A DNA stretch of 64,000 nucleotides from Allium sativum (GCA_030737875.1 CM060910.1:611891303-611955302), one strand, 5' to 3'. Counted from the stretch's first letter, positions 25,840 through 36,582 are shown. Numbers and translations are program-made. The notes: generated from the sequence alone by a model not told the origin.

Positions 25840-25868
25840 CCGTGTGTGAAGCACGGGTCACGTCCTAG
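25840..25868 (+). mobile_element. Helitron-type 3' terminus
   Basis: A short hairpin (CCGTG at 25840-25844, CACGG at 25852-25856) is followed 8 bp later by CTAG (25865-25868) and then T. A subterminal hairpin before CTRR, inserted next to T, is the defining 3' end of plant Helitrons. The 5' end (A followed by TC) could not be fixed. One weak candidate is TCTAATAACTATG at about 25581, which would make a 290-bp element; a start near 23650 would include the gene-like block. No Rep-helicase is present, so it would be non-autonomous. Confidence 0.5.
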
Positions 25869-27008
25869 TCACTACACATGGAAGAAAGCTAATATGTATT
25901 TTATTTTGATCTATAAGTCGTTATATACGGTATTTAATATATAATTAAATCCAAACCAATCCTATTAAAAATAAAATTACTACCATCGTATTTCTCCAAC
26001 TGATTTCTTATACGACTTCCAAAACAAAGTAAAATATATTTTAAATTTAACATTAACATTTTCTAATTAAACGGTATCCAAATTATATTAAAAACCCTAT
26101 TTTAAATCATTAAGTAAACTATATCGTTTATTAACGAATTCCATAGCGACTATTTTAGAGTTTGAATTGTCCATAACCTATTATCTAAAACACGAAATCT
26201 GGATTTTTCTCATTCATACGAAAATTATCATCAACAAGATTCTAACGTTTCTTGTTTCACAAAAATCCGACTTATATCTGATCCTGTATATCGAATTGAA
26301 GTTCAAAACTCCAATTTACGAACTACACGCCATTTTCAAACTTGATTTATATTATATAAATATATATATCATTCGATCTCGTTTTGAATAACGATTTAAA
26401 TATTAAAATCCATTAATATTCCCAATATAATATTTAAAATAATTAATTAAATTAAATATTTGACGGTCGAAAATACGGGACGTTACATTCTTCCCCCCTT
26501 AAAATAATTTCGTCCTCGAAATTGCTAAGGTAGGAAAGAACGTTACAAACCCATTAATTTCTAATTATTCCATTCAAACAACTATCATCCAATAACAAAC
26601 AATTCAAAATCAGCAATCAATCCGCAACCAAATCAACTGAATTCACATTCAGTTTTAATACTTTATTTTGGTTTCACAGATTTGAACATCAATCGGTTAA
26701 TACCCAATTTATTTCTATTAATTCAAATTCCAAATTTAATTAATTTAATTAAATCTGACCAAGTTAAGTTTCAATTCAAATTTCAATCAAATTTGAATTT
26801 CATTCACATCAATCAAGCACACAAACCAATATCTCGATAATTTGATAAATTATTTCTTTTCTATACAAAAGTATAATTTGGGTAAAATTATTTCATTTAC
26901 CCTCTTTTCAAAACCATATCGTATCCATGGACAGTCCAATGCTTCTCAACACTTGAACCGACCAACAAACACATTACAAATCATTTGTATATAAAATTTA
27001 CAAATACG

Positions 27009-27013
<5 letters not shown>

Positions 27014-27056
<43 letters not shown>
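27014..27056. repeat. (TA)n microsatellite
   Basis: About twenty uninterrupted TA units within the D core. Confidence 0.95.
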
Positions 27057-27061
<5 letters not shown>

Positions 27062-27139
27062 TCAACCTCGATCTAGGGTATTACTAACCCAATCTCTATT
27101 GAGTTACACCATAGAGCCAAGGTTATTACTAAACCAATA

Positions 27140-27151
27140 GCTCTGATACCA
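27140..27151 (-). other. Primer binding site of element D (initiator Met tRNA type)
   Basis: GCTCTGATACCA on the plus strand is the reverse complement of TGGTATCAGAGC. One base separates it from the LTR end at 27153. It fixes the orientation of D as minus. Confidence 0.92.
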
Positions 27152-27152
27152 C

Positions 27153-27416
27153 TGTAACGACCCAGGGATTTTCGGCCCCGAAAATCGACACAAATACCTT
27201 TACCGTAACTCATGCCGAACTTCCAAACGCCGAAAACACTAGAACATTTTAGAAAGAAATTAGAGGGTGAGATAAGAAAGAAAGAATATTAGAGTAGAAG
27301 AAGAAGAAGAACCTACACAACACAGAATCGCACATCGCAGCGGAACAAAATATAGTACAGAAATAACTTTATTGAGAGCTTTTAAAATACTTACAATATC
27401 AGAGTACCGCATACAT
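27153..27416 (-). repeat. Element D 5' LTR, truncated fragment
   Basis: Nearly identical to 20089-20352 and ending at GCATACAT. The next bases belong to the LTR of element E, entered in its middle. The remaining 6 kb of this LTR is not in the window. Confidence 0.88.
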
Positions 27417-27418
27417 AT

Positions 27419-28742
27419 AGGAAGGAAGGAGCATTCCGATCCGAACCGATCCGGTGATGACCCATAACCCGAGAAGCAAAGGTAGTCCAAATGGGAAGTT
27501 AGAGCTCAGGATCTAGTTGGGAACCAATGAGTTCACTTCATGGTTGGACTTTGCTGCGGGACGTGTGCTAAGGAGTTGTCGACGTTCATAACTTCGATTC
27601 ACCACTGAAAATGAATGATGGGCTACTTATCAGTGCAGTAGAGTCATTGCGACTCGAGGGGCAAGGTATGGTAGCAAGACTACGTTATTAGTGCAGTAGA
27701 GTCATTATGACTTGAGGGGCAAGGTGATGCGTAGTAAGACTATGAGCCAGCGCAGATGGGGTGAATAAATCCATGGGGCAAGTGGACATAGTAAAGGATT
27801 TGTAAGACTATGAGCCAGCGCAGATGGGGTGAATAACTCCATGGGGCAAGTGGACATAGTAAGGATTGGTAAGGCTATGAGCCAGCGCAGATGGGGTGAA
27901 TAACTCCATGGGGCAAGTGGACATAGCGAAGGATTAGTGGCTACATTATCAGTGCAGTGAAGCCATTTTATGACTTCATGGGGCAAAGTGATTGTAGCAA
28001 GGGTGGGTGATCGAAGTGGTGAATATCGTATGCTTTACGCACTGAGTGAGAGATGTGAGGATGGATGCTATGCTTGATTATTTGCCATCACTATGACATG
28101 TACACCTCCCCCACCTCTGTATCTTTACACCATTTGATATGGCACCATAGAGTGTTGTACAGTATGTAGTGCTAACTCTTTGGTTGTAGGTCCAGGTTCA
28201 GGTATGTTTTAGTCTACCTATTATTGTTCACTTTAGATGCTTATCTCTCATACCAGGCTTTATGTCTGACCCAGAGTTTTATGTCTCCTCTTATTACTCT
28301 GGGTGCTCACACGAGCAGACTAGAGACAGGTTAGCTGGTGATGCGTGAGTAGCTGATTCGGAGGCGGGCAGGAGGCTTCCATGTATGATATATATACACA
28401 CATTCTCCCTGTGTCGTTGGTGGTCGCTACTTGGGCATTAGTAGTGTACCTCCTTTATCTTACTTTTGCTTTGAGACAGTTTGAAAGTTGTAATAAGCTG
28501 TATTTTGGATTTCCGCTGCTATGATGTTTAGTTCTGATTTTCAGCTTATGCACTATCTCTCTTGTTTTATGTCAAGTATGTTATTATTATATTTTATTTA
28601 TGCGCTGTGAGACATTCTACAGGTTCTTTGTATGTTCATTTCCTTCTTCCCTTTCCCTATGACGACCCGTTCTGCGCTAACTGGACATGTGTACAGCGCA
28701 CCTTTGGAGTAAATGTCGGTTGGTGCGGGGCGGGCCGTCACA
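27419..28742 (+). repeat. Element E 5' LTR, 5'-truncated
   Basis: Starts at AGGAAGGAAGGAGC, which corresponds to 34841 in the 3' LTR, and is collinear from there to GCCGTCACA at 28742. It contains the same minisatellite (about 27610-27990) and TTCCGCTGCTATG at 28511-28523. The U3 start and any upstream promoter are missing, so this copy may no longer initiate transcription of E. Confidence 0.9.
27610..27990 (+). repeat. LTR minisatellite, 5' LTR copy
   Basis: Two related unit types. About 62-bp units contain CAGTGCAGTAGAGTCATT and end in GGGGCAAGGT. They are followed by three 67-68 bp units with CTATGAGCCAGCGCAGATGG and CTCCATGGGGCAAGTGG. The same array is in the 3' LTR at 35050-35410. Long minus-strand frames across it are repeat by-products. 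Confidence 0.8.
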
Positions 28743-28744
28743 CT

Positions 28745-28756
28745 TGGTATCAGAGC
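28745..28756 (+). other. Primer binding site of element E (initiator Met tRNA type)
   Basis: TGGTATCAGAGC lies 2 bp after the LTR end CACA at 28742. The same site type is used by A, D and F. Confidence 0.93.
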
Positions 28757-28942
28757 TCTAGGTTGCGTAGTTAACCTAGGGGAAGACACCAGGGAGGGAT
28801 AGTACGTATATGAGAGCGTGTATTTGTGATTACTTTGGTTTTCAAAAGCTATATATATATCCTATTGGTAGTATAAGAATGAAGTCGCATTACACTAGCA
28901 CCACTGTGGGGTCGTTAATCGTTTCCCTTTTTCAGATTGACG

Positions 28943-31900
28943 ATGAGCCGAGACACGAGGGGTGCGGGTAGAGGGACCAACCGTGGGAATGTCGCTGACA
29001 TGAGGGCGATGTTTACTGACCTCATGAGAGACATGCTTAGAGAAGTGCAAGTGGTAGTTCCTAATCCCGGAGTTGGTGTTGGCCCAGTAGTGCAGGCGCC
29101 TAGGGTCGATTTCGCTAAGTTGTGCAAGGATTACACTAACCTTGGTGGGAAGCCGTTCCACGGGACAGAGTCGGCCACGGATGTTCAAGATTGGATGGAT
29201 AGCTGTGATCGTATCTTCGATGACTTGGGTCTTGAGGATGCGATGAAGAGAAGGCTAGCGTCTCGTCAGTTGCAAGGGCGAGCGATGAATTGGTGGAATG
29301 CCATTAGAACAGCTACTCCAGAGGACCAGGTTACTTGGGATCAGTTCAAGGCTCGCTTTAGCGAGAAGTTCATTCCAGCGGCCAAGAAGTCAGTGTTGTT
29401 CAAGAGGTTCTTGGAACTCAAGCAGAACGGAAGGGCAGTTTCTGACTATATTGCTGAGTTCGACACCTTGTCAAAGTATGGGCTATCTCTTATCGATACT
29501 CCTAAGAAGAAGAATGAGAAGTTCATTACTGGTTTGGATGGATACTTGGGGGAAAGGCTTATCAATCACATCGATGAGACTTTTGAATCGATTGTGGGGA
29601 AAGCTTTGAGATCAGAGAGTCTTTACCCTAAGTCAAAGACTGAGGCTGCATCTGCAGAAGGGCCAAAGCCGCAAGTAGGTGGTGGAGGCAAGAATAACTC
29701 TCAGAATAAGAGGAAGCAGGACCAATCTAAAGGTGGTCAGAAAAAGAGCAAGAAGGATGTTGAGTGCTTCAGCTATGGTAAGAAGGGCCATTATGCTAAA
29801 GATTGTCGGGCCAAGCCAGCGGATAAGAAGTGCTTCAACTGTGGTCAAGTGGGACATTTCAAAGATAAGTGTCCGCAACCTCTTAAAGAGAAGCAGATTG
29901 TGAAAGCATATGTTATTGATGCTGTTCCTTCTTCGTCAAATGCCCCAACTGCGGCGGAGAAAGGAAAGAATGTTGTTATTAAAGGTATGCTTTCTATTTA
30001 TGATTTACCAATTCGAGTTTTGTTTGATACTGGGGCTTCCCGTTCCTTCATATCTAGTGACCTGGTAGATAGGTTGGGACTGGAACCCGAGATAGTCGAT
30101 AGACCATTGGTTGTGACGAACCCGATTGGCGGTTCGACTAGCCTTAGTATGATTTGCAGGAATTTGGTCTTATCGAGTCATGGATGTATGTTTGTATGTG
30201 ATTGCTTTGTTTTGGGCTTTACTGGGTATGGCATTATATTGGGAGTCGATTGGCTCCAAAGATACGGGGTGGTGGTAGACTGTGAGGGCTTTTTGGTGAC
30301 AGTGAGGGCGGATGATGGGCGGAGGATAGTGTTTGGTAGTCTACCTAGGGATGGGGTTATGGCTAGTTTTGTAAATTCCCTCGACATCCCGCAGGATGAG
30401 TTGTCAGATGTGCCCGTGGTTGGCCAATATCCGGACGTCTTCGAGGAGGTGACCGGGCTTCCACCACACCGAGAGATTGAGTTCCGTATTGATTTAGTGA
30501 AAGATGCCAGACCTATAGTGATGCCACTTCGTCGTATGGCACCAAGGGAGCAGCGAGAGCTCGGGGTGCAAGTCAGCAATCTTTTGAAGAAGGGATTTAT
30601 TAGAAGGAGTGTCTCCGAGTGGGGAGCACCAGTTGTGTTTTCCACTAAGGCAGATGGTTCCCTTCGTTTGTGTGTAGACTATCGCGAGTTGAATAAGGTG
30701 ACGAGGAAGAATAAGTATCCTCCACCACGGATAGATGATTTGTTTGATCAACTGGAAGGAGCAAGAGTGTTCTCCCAGTTGGACCTCGCGACAGGATTTC
30801 ATCAGCTACGAGTAGCGGATGTGAGTGTTCCGAAAACGGTATTTAGGACGCCGTCTGGATTTTATGAGTGGTTGGTCATGCCATTTGGGTTGACCAATGC
30901 ACCAGCCTACTTTGTGGATCTTATGAATCGAGTATTCAGAGATCAGTTGAATAAGTTTATTCTTGTGTTCGTGGACGATATCCTTGTTTACTCAAGGACA
31001 GAGGAGGAACACAAGGGACACTTGAGGATAGTGATGGAGGTGTTGAGGAAACACCAATTGAAAGCGAAATTCTCTAAGTGTCATTTTTGGAGAAGGGAAG
31101 TGAGATTCTTGGGCCATGTTGTTTCAGAGAGTGGTATTGCCGTGGACCCTGCGAAGGTGGCTACGGTATAAGATTGGCCTACACCCAAGAATGCAACAGA
31201 TGTAAGAAGTTTCTTGGGATTAGCTGGATATTATCATAAGTTTATCCAGGACTTCTCCAAGACAGCAGCACCGTTGACTCAATTGACTCAGAAGAATCAG
31301 TCCTTCGTCTGGGACGGAGTGTGTGAGGATGCCTTCAAGAGTCTAAAGGAGAAGTTGATGTGTGCGCCAGTGTTAGTCATTCCTAAAGGGAACGAAGAGA
31401 TGACGGTATACACGGATGCTTGTGGTACCGGACTAGGTGCTGTATTGATGCAAGGGGGTAGGGTTGTAGCTTATGCTAGTCGACAGCTAAAGCCGCATGA
31501 GAAGAAGTATCCTACCCATGATTTGGAATTGGCAGCGATTGTGTTCGCATTGAAGATGTGGAGACACTATCTCTTGGGAGAAAGATTTGAGTTGTTCACC
31601 GATTATAAATCGTTAAAGTATCTTTTCTCTCAGAAAGATCTGAATCTCCGTCAATAGAGTTGGTTAGAGTTCTTGGCTTCGTATGATTTTGATATCGCAT
31701 ATACACCTGAGAAAGGTAATGCGGTAGCCGATGCCTTGAGTAGGAGACATGCCAGTTTAGGGGCAATGTTTCTTGAGTGGAAGCAACTGGAGTATATCGC
31801 GGGGTTTGATTTCAGACCAAAGTGCGAATTGGATCCAGTCATGCTAGCTAGTTTAGCGATCAGACCCACTTTGATAGAGCAGATTGGTTCAAGTCAGAGG

Positions 31901-33319
31901 GACGATCCTAATCTATTGGAGATCATCTCCAAGTTAGAGATGAACATCGACGGTGAGGAGATGAATGTGTATGGGCTTGATCGAGATGCATGGCTTCGGA
32001 AGAATGGAAGACTAGTTGTGCCAAACGTGGATGGTTTGAGGGATGAAGTGCTTAGAGAATGTCATCACTCAAAACTGACTATACATCCCGGTGGTAATAA
32101 GATGTATCGAGACATGAAGCTGACTTACTACTGGGAAGGGATGAAAAGAGACGTTGGGAAGTTTATATCCAAATGCATGAATTGCCAGCTAGTTAAAGCC
32201 GAGCAAAAGAAGCCTAGTGGGTTATTGCAACCATTAGAAATTCCCGAATGGAAATGGGAGCAAGTCTCGATGGATTTCATCGATGGTTTACCAAGGACTA
32301 GATCGGGATATGATAGCATTTGGGTAATTGTGGATCGATTGACTAAAAGTGAAAGATTTATACCAGTCAAATCGACCAGAACGGCAACTAAGTTAGCGGA
32401 ATTGTATATGAAGTGGGTAGTGAGATTCCATGGAGTACCCAAAAGCATTGTGAGTGACCGAGACCCGTTGTTCACTAGTGGGTTTTGGAAGAGCTTACAA
32501 GAGGTCCTAGGGTCAGGATTACATCTCAGTACCGCATATCATCCTCAGACCGACGGTCAGACGGAGAGGGTGAATCGTATATTGGAAGATCTCTTGAGAG
32601 CTTGTGTATTGGATTTTGGTGGATCATGGGATGACCATTTGCATCTAGTGGAGTTTGCATATAATAATAGCTACCAATCCAGTATCGGTATGGCTCCATA
32701 TGAAGCTTTGTATGGAAGACCGTGCAACTCACCATCATGTTGGATAGAGACTGGCGAGAAGTTTGTGCTTGGACCAGATGTGGTGAGGGAAACTTCGGAT
32801 AAGATTAAGATCATTCAGCAACGAATGAAAGCTGCCCAAGATAGGCAGAAGAGTTATGATGATAAGAGGAGAAGAGATTTAAAATTCTCCGTTGGTGACT
32901 TGGTGTTTGTCAAGGTTTCTCCGTTGAAGAGCGTGATACGATTTGGTAGGAGAGGCAAGTTGGCACCAAGATTTGTTGGCCCATTCCCTGTTCTTGAACT
33001 AGTCGGGAATTTGGCATAAAGAGTTGGCTTACCAGAGAAAATGGCGGGAGTTCACAATGTATTTCATGTTTCCCAACTGAGGAAGTTCGTTCACGACTCA
33101 GAAATGACTATTTCACCTGATCAGTTAGAGGACTTCGAAGTAGAACCCGAGGCGGTTGGGAACCGCAAGCCGATTCGTATTGTGGGGCACGATACGAAGC
33201 AACTTCGAAGGAAGGCGGTGAAGCTAGTCAAGGTCCAGTGGGGCGAGAACGAGAGTGATTGTACTTGGGAGACAGAGGAGAACATTAGGAAGGCATATCC
33301 AGAACTCTTTGCCTGGTAA
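28943..33319 (+). pseudogene. Element E gag-pol polyprotein, one frame with three internal stops
   Basis: The ATG at 28943 opens a frame of 1458 codons that encodes every Ty3/gypsy domain without a frameshift. In order: Gag; two CCHC knuckles near 29764 and 29830; protease with DTGAS at 30026; RT with FVDDILVYS (catalytic aspartates at 30974-30979); RNase H with TDACGTG near 31406; integrase with an HHCC finger near 32063 and a D,D-35-E core with SDRDP near 32450; and a GPF/Y region with a chromodomain-like tail to 33319. The first knuckle reads [14 protein letters not shown], with Tyr for the second Cys. Three in-frame stops break it: TAA at 31169, TAG at 31655 and TAA at 33017. They fall after RT, after RNase H and after the integrase core. 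Each lies in an otherwise well conserved stretch, so the stops appear recent. The tail motif (VKVQW...CTWE...YPELF) suggests Tekay/Del; Reina is less likely. Confidence 0.93.
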
Positions 33320-33465
33320 GACTTACTTCATAATTTAGTTATTCCGCATGCTAGGATAGACTTGCCTTACTTGTTTTGCATGTTTGATTGTTGTTTTATG
33401 GTTGATAGACATGCGGGAACCTTTGTGTGTGTTTTGATTAAGGAATTTCGGGGGCGAAATTTCTT

Positions 33466-33478
33466 AAGGTGGGGAGAG
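33466..33478 (+). other. Polypurine tract of element E
   Basis: AAGGTGGGGAGAG directly before the 3' LTR start TGTAACGACCC. Upstream TTCGGGGGCGAAAT matches the equivalent block in A, D and F. Confidence 0.9.
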
Positions 33479-34479
33479 TGTAACGACCCGTATTCTACAC
33501 ATCATAGGATCGTAGAATATTTATTTCTTTCCCATGTGAAGTCATATGGTCATGTAACTTTGGGAAACATCTATTAGAGTCATTTCCCATGTTCATGATT
33601 TTTGTCGATTTTTAAATGACCATTTTGCCCCTAGTTGGTACTGTTTTGGCCATAACTTTTGATTGGAAAGGAATTTGTACCTGTAACCACTTCCAATGGA
33701 TTCATTTGATGGTTTACCTTTCCGTAGAGTGGTCATAATAGCCAAACGGACTTACCGTTTGGGAGATATGGCTGAAATAAGGTTTGGAGGGTGAAAAACT
33801 GCTTAACCGGGCCAAATAGGGTGATTAGTGAGTACGCCCATAACCCATTTCGGGATTAGGGTTATGGGGAGGCTGAAATGAAGTAGAGAATCATTCCATT
33901 TCAGTTTTCTAGCCTCCACTTATCACCAAGGAACCCTAAAAATGGCCTCCAACCTCTAAATCACCTCCAAATCATCTTTTGGTCAAGGATTAAGCTTAGC
34001 AACCTCTAATCAAGGAAGATCTACACCAAACCAACATCGGAGCTGTTGTTTGGCATTGGGATTCACATCAAATCAGAGATTTATTTCAGATCTTAGTTTA
34101 TTTGTGGCTAAGGTGAGTGATTTGCATAGTTTTGCACTAATTATGGCTAATTAAGGGTAATTAGTGTTAATTAGCGAATTTAAACATGATAAAATTCTAA
34201 AAAAATATTTATAAAATCCGAAATGATGTTTTAGACCTTTGATATGAATTTGGGTTAATTTGGTTAAGTTTTGCTAATCCTATCATTAGTTTCACCTAAA
34301 CATGCTTAAGGGAAAATATGGGGTTTTGGGGTATGTTCGATCCATTTTAACCTATTATATTGATGTTTTGATGTTTGTGGTTGATTATGCATGTTGCTAT
34401 GACTGTATGAAATGCTTTGTGATTGATTTCAATAGTTAGAATGGTCGAAAACGCCGTCGGATGGCGTAAGACAAGTCGC

Positions 34480-34870
34480 AGGGAAGCTGTGCAGGGACCG
34501 GATCGCGGATCGCCCCTATGTGCCATGACCCGGACCGGAGACCAAGATCCGATGGTGGGAGGAGCTCGAACTCGAACCGCGTCATGCGTTGGAACAACCG
34601 ATCGCATGCCATCTTCGATCCGACCCGATCAACTCCAAAAGCTCACGATCCGAACCGATGTGCATTCACGATCTGAAGGGGGAGGAGCATCACGACCGAA
34701 GGGAAGCACCACGAGCTGATCCGATGTGATGACGCCGATCCGAACCAGGAGGAGGAGCCACGAGCTGGAGGAGCACGACCCGACCCGCTGTGGGTGTTGA
34801 TGATCCGAACCGTGGCGTGCTGGAAAACTCGATTCGATCCAGGAAGGAAGGAGCATTCCGATCCGAACCG
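34480..34870 (+). repeat. GATCCGA-rich block in the E LTR
   Basis: About seven occurrences of GATCCGA, several extended to GATCCGAACCGATC, lie within 390 bp of GC-richer sequence. The same heptamer clusters in element G (gag N-terminus 36885-37040, and 48040-49260). No regular period is obvious. Confidence 0.65.
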
Positions 34871-35049
34871 ATCCGGTGATGACCCATAACCCGAGATGCA
34901 AAGGTAGTCCAAATGGGAAGTTAGAGCTCAGGATCCAGTTGGGAACCAATGAGTTCACTTCATGGTTGGACTTTGCTGCGGGACGTGTGCTAAGGAGTTG
35001 TCGATGTTCATAACTTTGATTCACCACTGAAAATGAATGATGGGCTACT

Positions 35050-35410
35050 TATCAGTGCAGTAGAGTCATTGCGACTCGAGGGGCAAGGTGATGGTAGCAA
35101 GACTACGTTATCAGTGCAGTAGAGTCATTATGACTTGAGGGGCAAGGTGATGCGTAGTAAGACTATGAGCCAGCGCAGATGGGGAGAATAACTCCATGGG
35201 GCAAGTGGACATAGTAAAGGATTGGTAAGACTATGAGCCAGCGCAGATGGGGTGAATAACTCCATGGGGCAAGTGGACATAGTAAGGATTGGTAAGGCTA
35301 TGAGCCAGCGCAGATGGGGTGAATAACTCCATGGGGCAAATGGACATAGCGAAGGATTAGTGGCTACATTATCAGTGCAGTGAAGCCATTTTATGACTTC
35401 ATGGGGCAAA
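35050..35410 (+). repeat. LTR minisatellite, 3' LTR copy
   Basis: Units starting at 35161, 35229 and 35296 give a period of 67-68 bp. They are preceded by two units of about 62 bp and followed by a degenerate one. Nearly identical to the 5' LTR copy. Confidence 0.82.
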
Positions 35411-36166
35411 GTGATCGTAGCAAGGGTGGGTGATCGAAGTGGTGAATATCATATGCTTTACGCACTGAGTGAGAGATGTGAGGATGGATGATATGCTTGA
35501 TTGTTTGCCATCACTATGACATGTACACCTCCCCCACCTCCGTATCTTTACACCGTTTGATATGGCACCTTAGAGTGTTGTACAGTATGTAGTGCTAACT
35601 CTTTGGTTGCAGGTCCAGGTTCAGGTATGTTTTAGTCTACCTGTTATTGTTCACTTTAGATGCTTATCGCTCATACCAGGCTTTATGTCTGACCCAGAGT
35701 TTTATGTCTCCTCTTATTACTTTGGGTTCTCACACGAGCAGACTAGAGACAAGTTAGCTGGTGATGCGCGAGTAGCTGATTCGGAGGCGGGCAGGAGGCT
35801 TCCACATATGATATATATATACACATTCTCCCTGTGTCGTTGGTGGTCGCTACTTGGGCATTAGTAGTGTACCTCCTTTATCTTACTTTTGCTTTGAGAC
35901 AGTTTGAAAGTTGTAATAAGCTGTATTTTGGATTTCCGCTGCTATGATGTTTAGTTCTGATTTTCAGCTTATGCACTGTCTCTCCTATTTTATGTCAAGT
36001 ATGTTATTATTATATTTTATTCTATGCCCTGTGAGACATTCTATAGGTTCTTTGTATGTTCATTTCCTTCTTCCCTTTCCCTCTGACGACCCGTTCCGCG
36101 CTATCTGGACATGTGTACAGCGCACCTTTGGAGTAAATGTCGGTTGGTGCGGGGTGTGCCGTCACA

Positions 36167-36582
36167 GCTAATTTGACTAATTCTTCATCAAGCTACGAAC
36201 CGGTCCGAGATCTTAGGGATGTGGGCCACATATGACCTCGATCCGTCACCAGAAATCAGCTATAAATAGCCCAGAGCTTGGCATTTTTCAGGATCTTTTG
36301 GCAGTTTTAAGGATTGATTCCACCATTACTGTCATACCACTATTTTATACCAGATTTACTTCGAGATAACTAAGAGAAATCATAATTGTAAGAGTGAGTT
36401 TGAGAGAAATCATTGGTTGTACTAGCATCTAAAGTATAATCAATAGCATATAAAGTGGATGTAGGCTCGTTAACGCCGAACCACTATAAACCGTGTGTGT
36501 TTTCTGCTTTTTCTCATTTTTCAGTTATAATTCCCTACGAATCAGAACAATTTGGGTGTTAGAGCCAAATTTTGATCTAACA
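36167..36582 (+). repeat. Element G 5' LTR, right part only
   Basis: Collinear with 59487-59901 in the 3' LTR, with few differences. It includes TATAAATAG at 36261-36269, followed by CCCAGAGCTTGG, a clear core promoter. It ends GATCTAACA. Its left 330 bp (compare 48969-49299) are missing. Confidence 0.88.
36261..36269 (+). promoter_or_regulatory. TATA box of the G LTR
   Basis: TATAAATAG, conserved at 59579-59587 in the 3' LTR. Transcription of gag-pol would start about 30 bp downstream. Confidence 0.6.

Larger units (their letters stand above)
20089..26487 (-). repeat. Element D 3' LTR (6.4 kb including an internal insertion)
   Basis: Bounded by TGTAACGACCC at 20089 and CGGGACGTTACA ending at 26487, inverted ends of the same LTR. 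The first 264 bp (20089-20352) match the truncated 5' LTR at 27153-27416 almost exactly. The part to about 22700 is also homologous to the LTR at 61465-64000. Part of its length is a foreign block of about 2 kb (see 23650-25868). Apart from that block it is AT-rich with no gene I can support. Confidence 0.85.
26488..27152 (-). other. Element D core (665 bp, non-coding) with polypurine tract
   Basis: Read on the minus strand it runs from the primer site to TTCGAGGACGAAATTATTTTAA, then AAGGGGGGAAGAA and the LTR start. The block matches those of A, E and F. The middle is AT-rich and includes a (TA)n microsatellite at 27014-27056. No reading frame resembles a retroelement protein. Confidence 0.82.
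20089..27416 (-). mobile_element. Element D: minus-strand giant-LTR retrotransposon, 5' LTR truncated
   Basis: On the minus strand: a 5' LTR fragment (27416-27153), primer site (27151-27140), core (27152-26488), polypurine tract and full 3' LTR (26487-20089). The core is 665 bp and codes for nothing recognisable. LTR ends are TGTAACGTCCC and GGGTCGTTACA. Like A it has giant LTRs and a dwarf core, but its sequence is largely different. Homology to the A family is limited mainly to the first part of the LTR (for example TTCCATAGCGACTATT at about 26140) and short blocks further in. The 5' LTR is cut after 264 bp at a deletion junction with element E. Confidence 0.85.
27419..36166 (+). mobile_element. 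Element E: Tekay/Del-like Ty3/gypsy chromovirus
   Basis: Layout: truncated 5' LTR (27419-28742), primer site, one long gag-pol frame (28943-33319), polypurine tract (33466-33478) and full 3' LTR (33479-36166, 2688 bp). Gag, protease, RT, RNase H, integrase and a C-terminal chromodomain-like tail lie in one frame. The order RT-RNase H-integrase is that of Ty3/gypsy, and the tail points to a chromovirus. The 5' LTR lacks its first 1362 bp. To the right E abuts GCTAATTTGAC, sequence of the element G LTR, so E inserted into G. Confidence 0.92.
33479..36166 (+). repeat. Element E 3' LTR (2688 bp)
   Basis: Runs from TGTAACGACCC to GCCGTCACA. It holds a GATCCGA-rich, GC-richer block (34480-34870), the minisatellite (35050-35410) and TTCCGCTGCTATG at 35934-35946. 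The right flank GCTAA (36167-36171) is the expected target duplication, but the left copy is lost with the truncated end. From 34841 on it is nearly identical to the 5' LTR. Confidence 0.92.

Noticed and set aside
27705..27986. Minus-strand 93-residue frame repeated at 35128-35409
   Set aside because: It runs across the E LTR minisatellite and repeats with it; opposite to the element and without a domain.
30178..30802. Minus-strand frames of 155 and 102 residues over E gag-pol
   Set aside because: They are shadows of the plus-strand protease and RT coding sequence, which has clear motifs.
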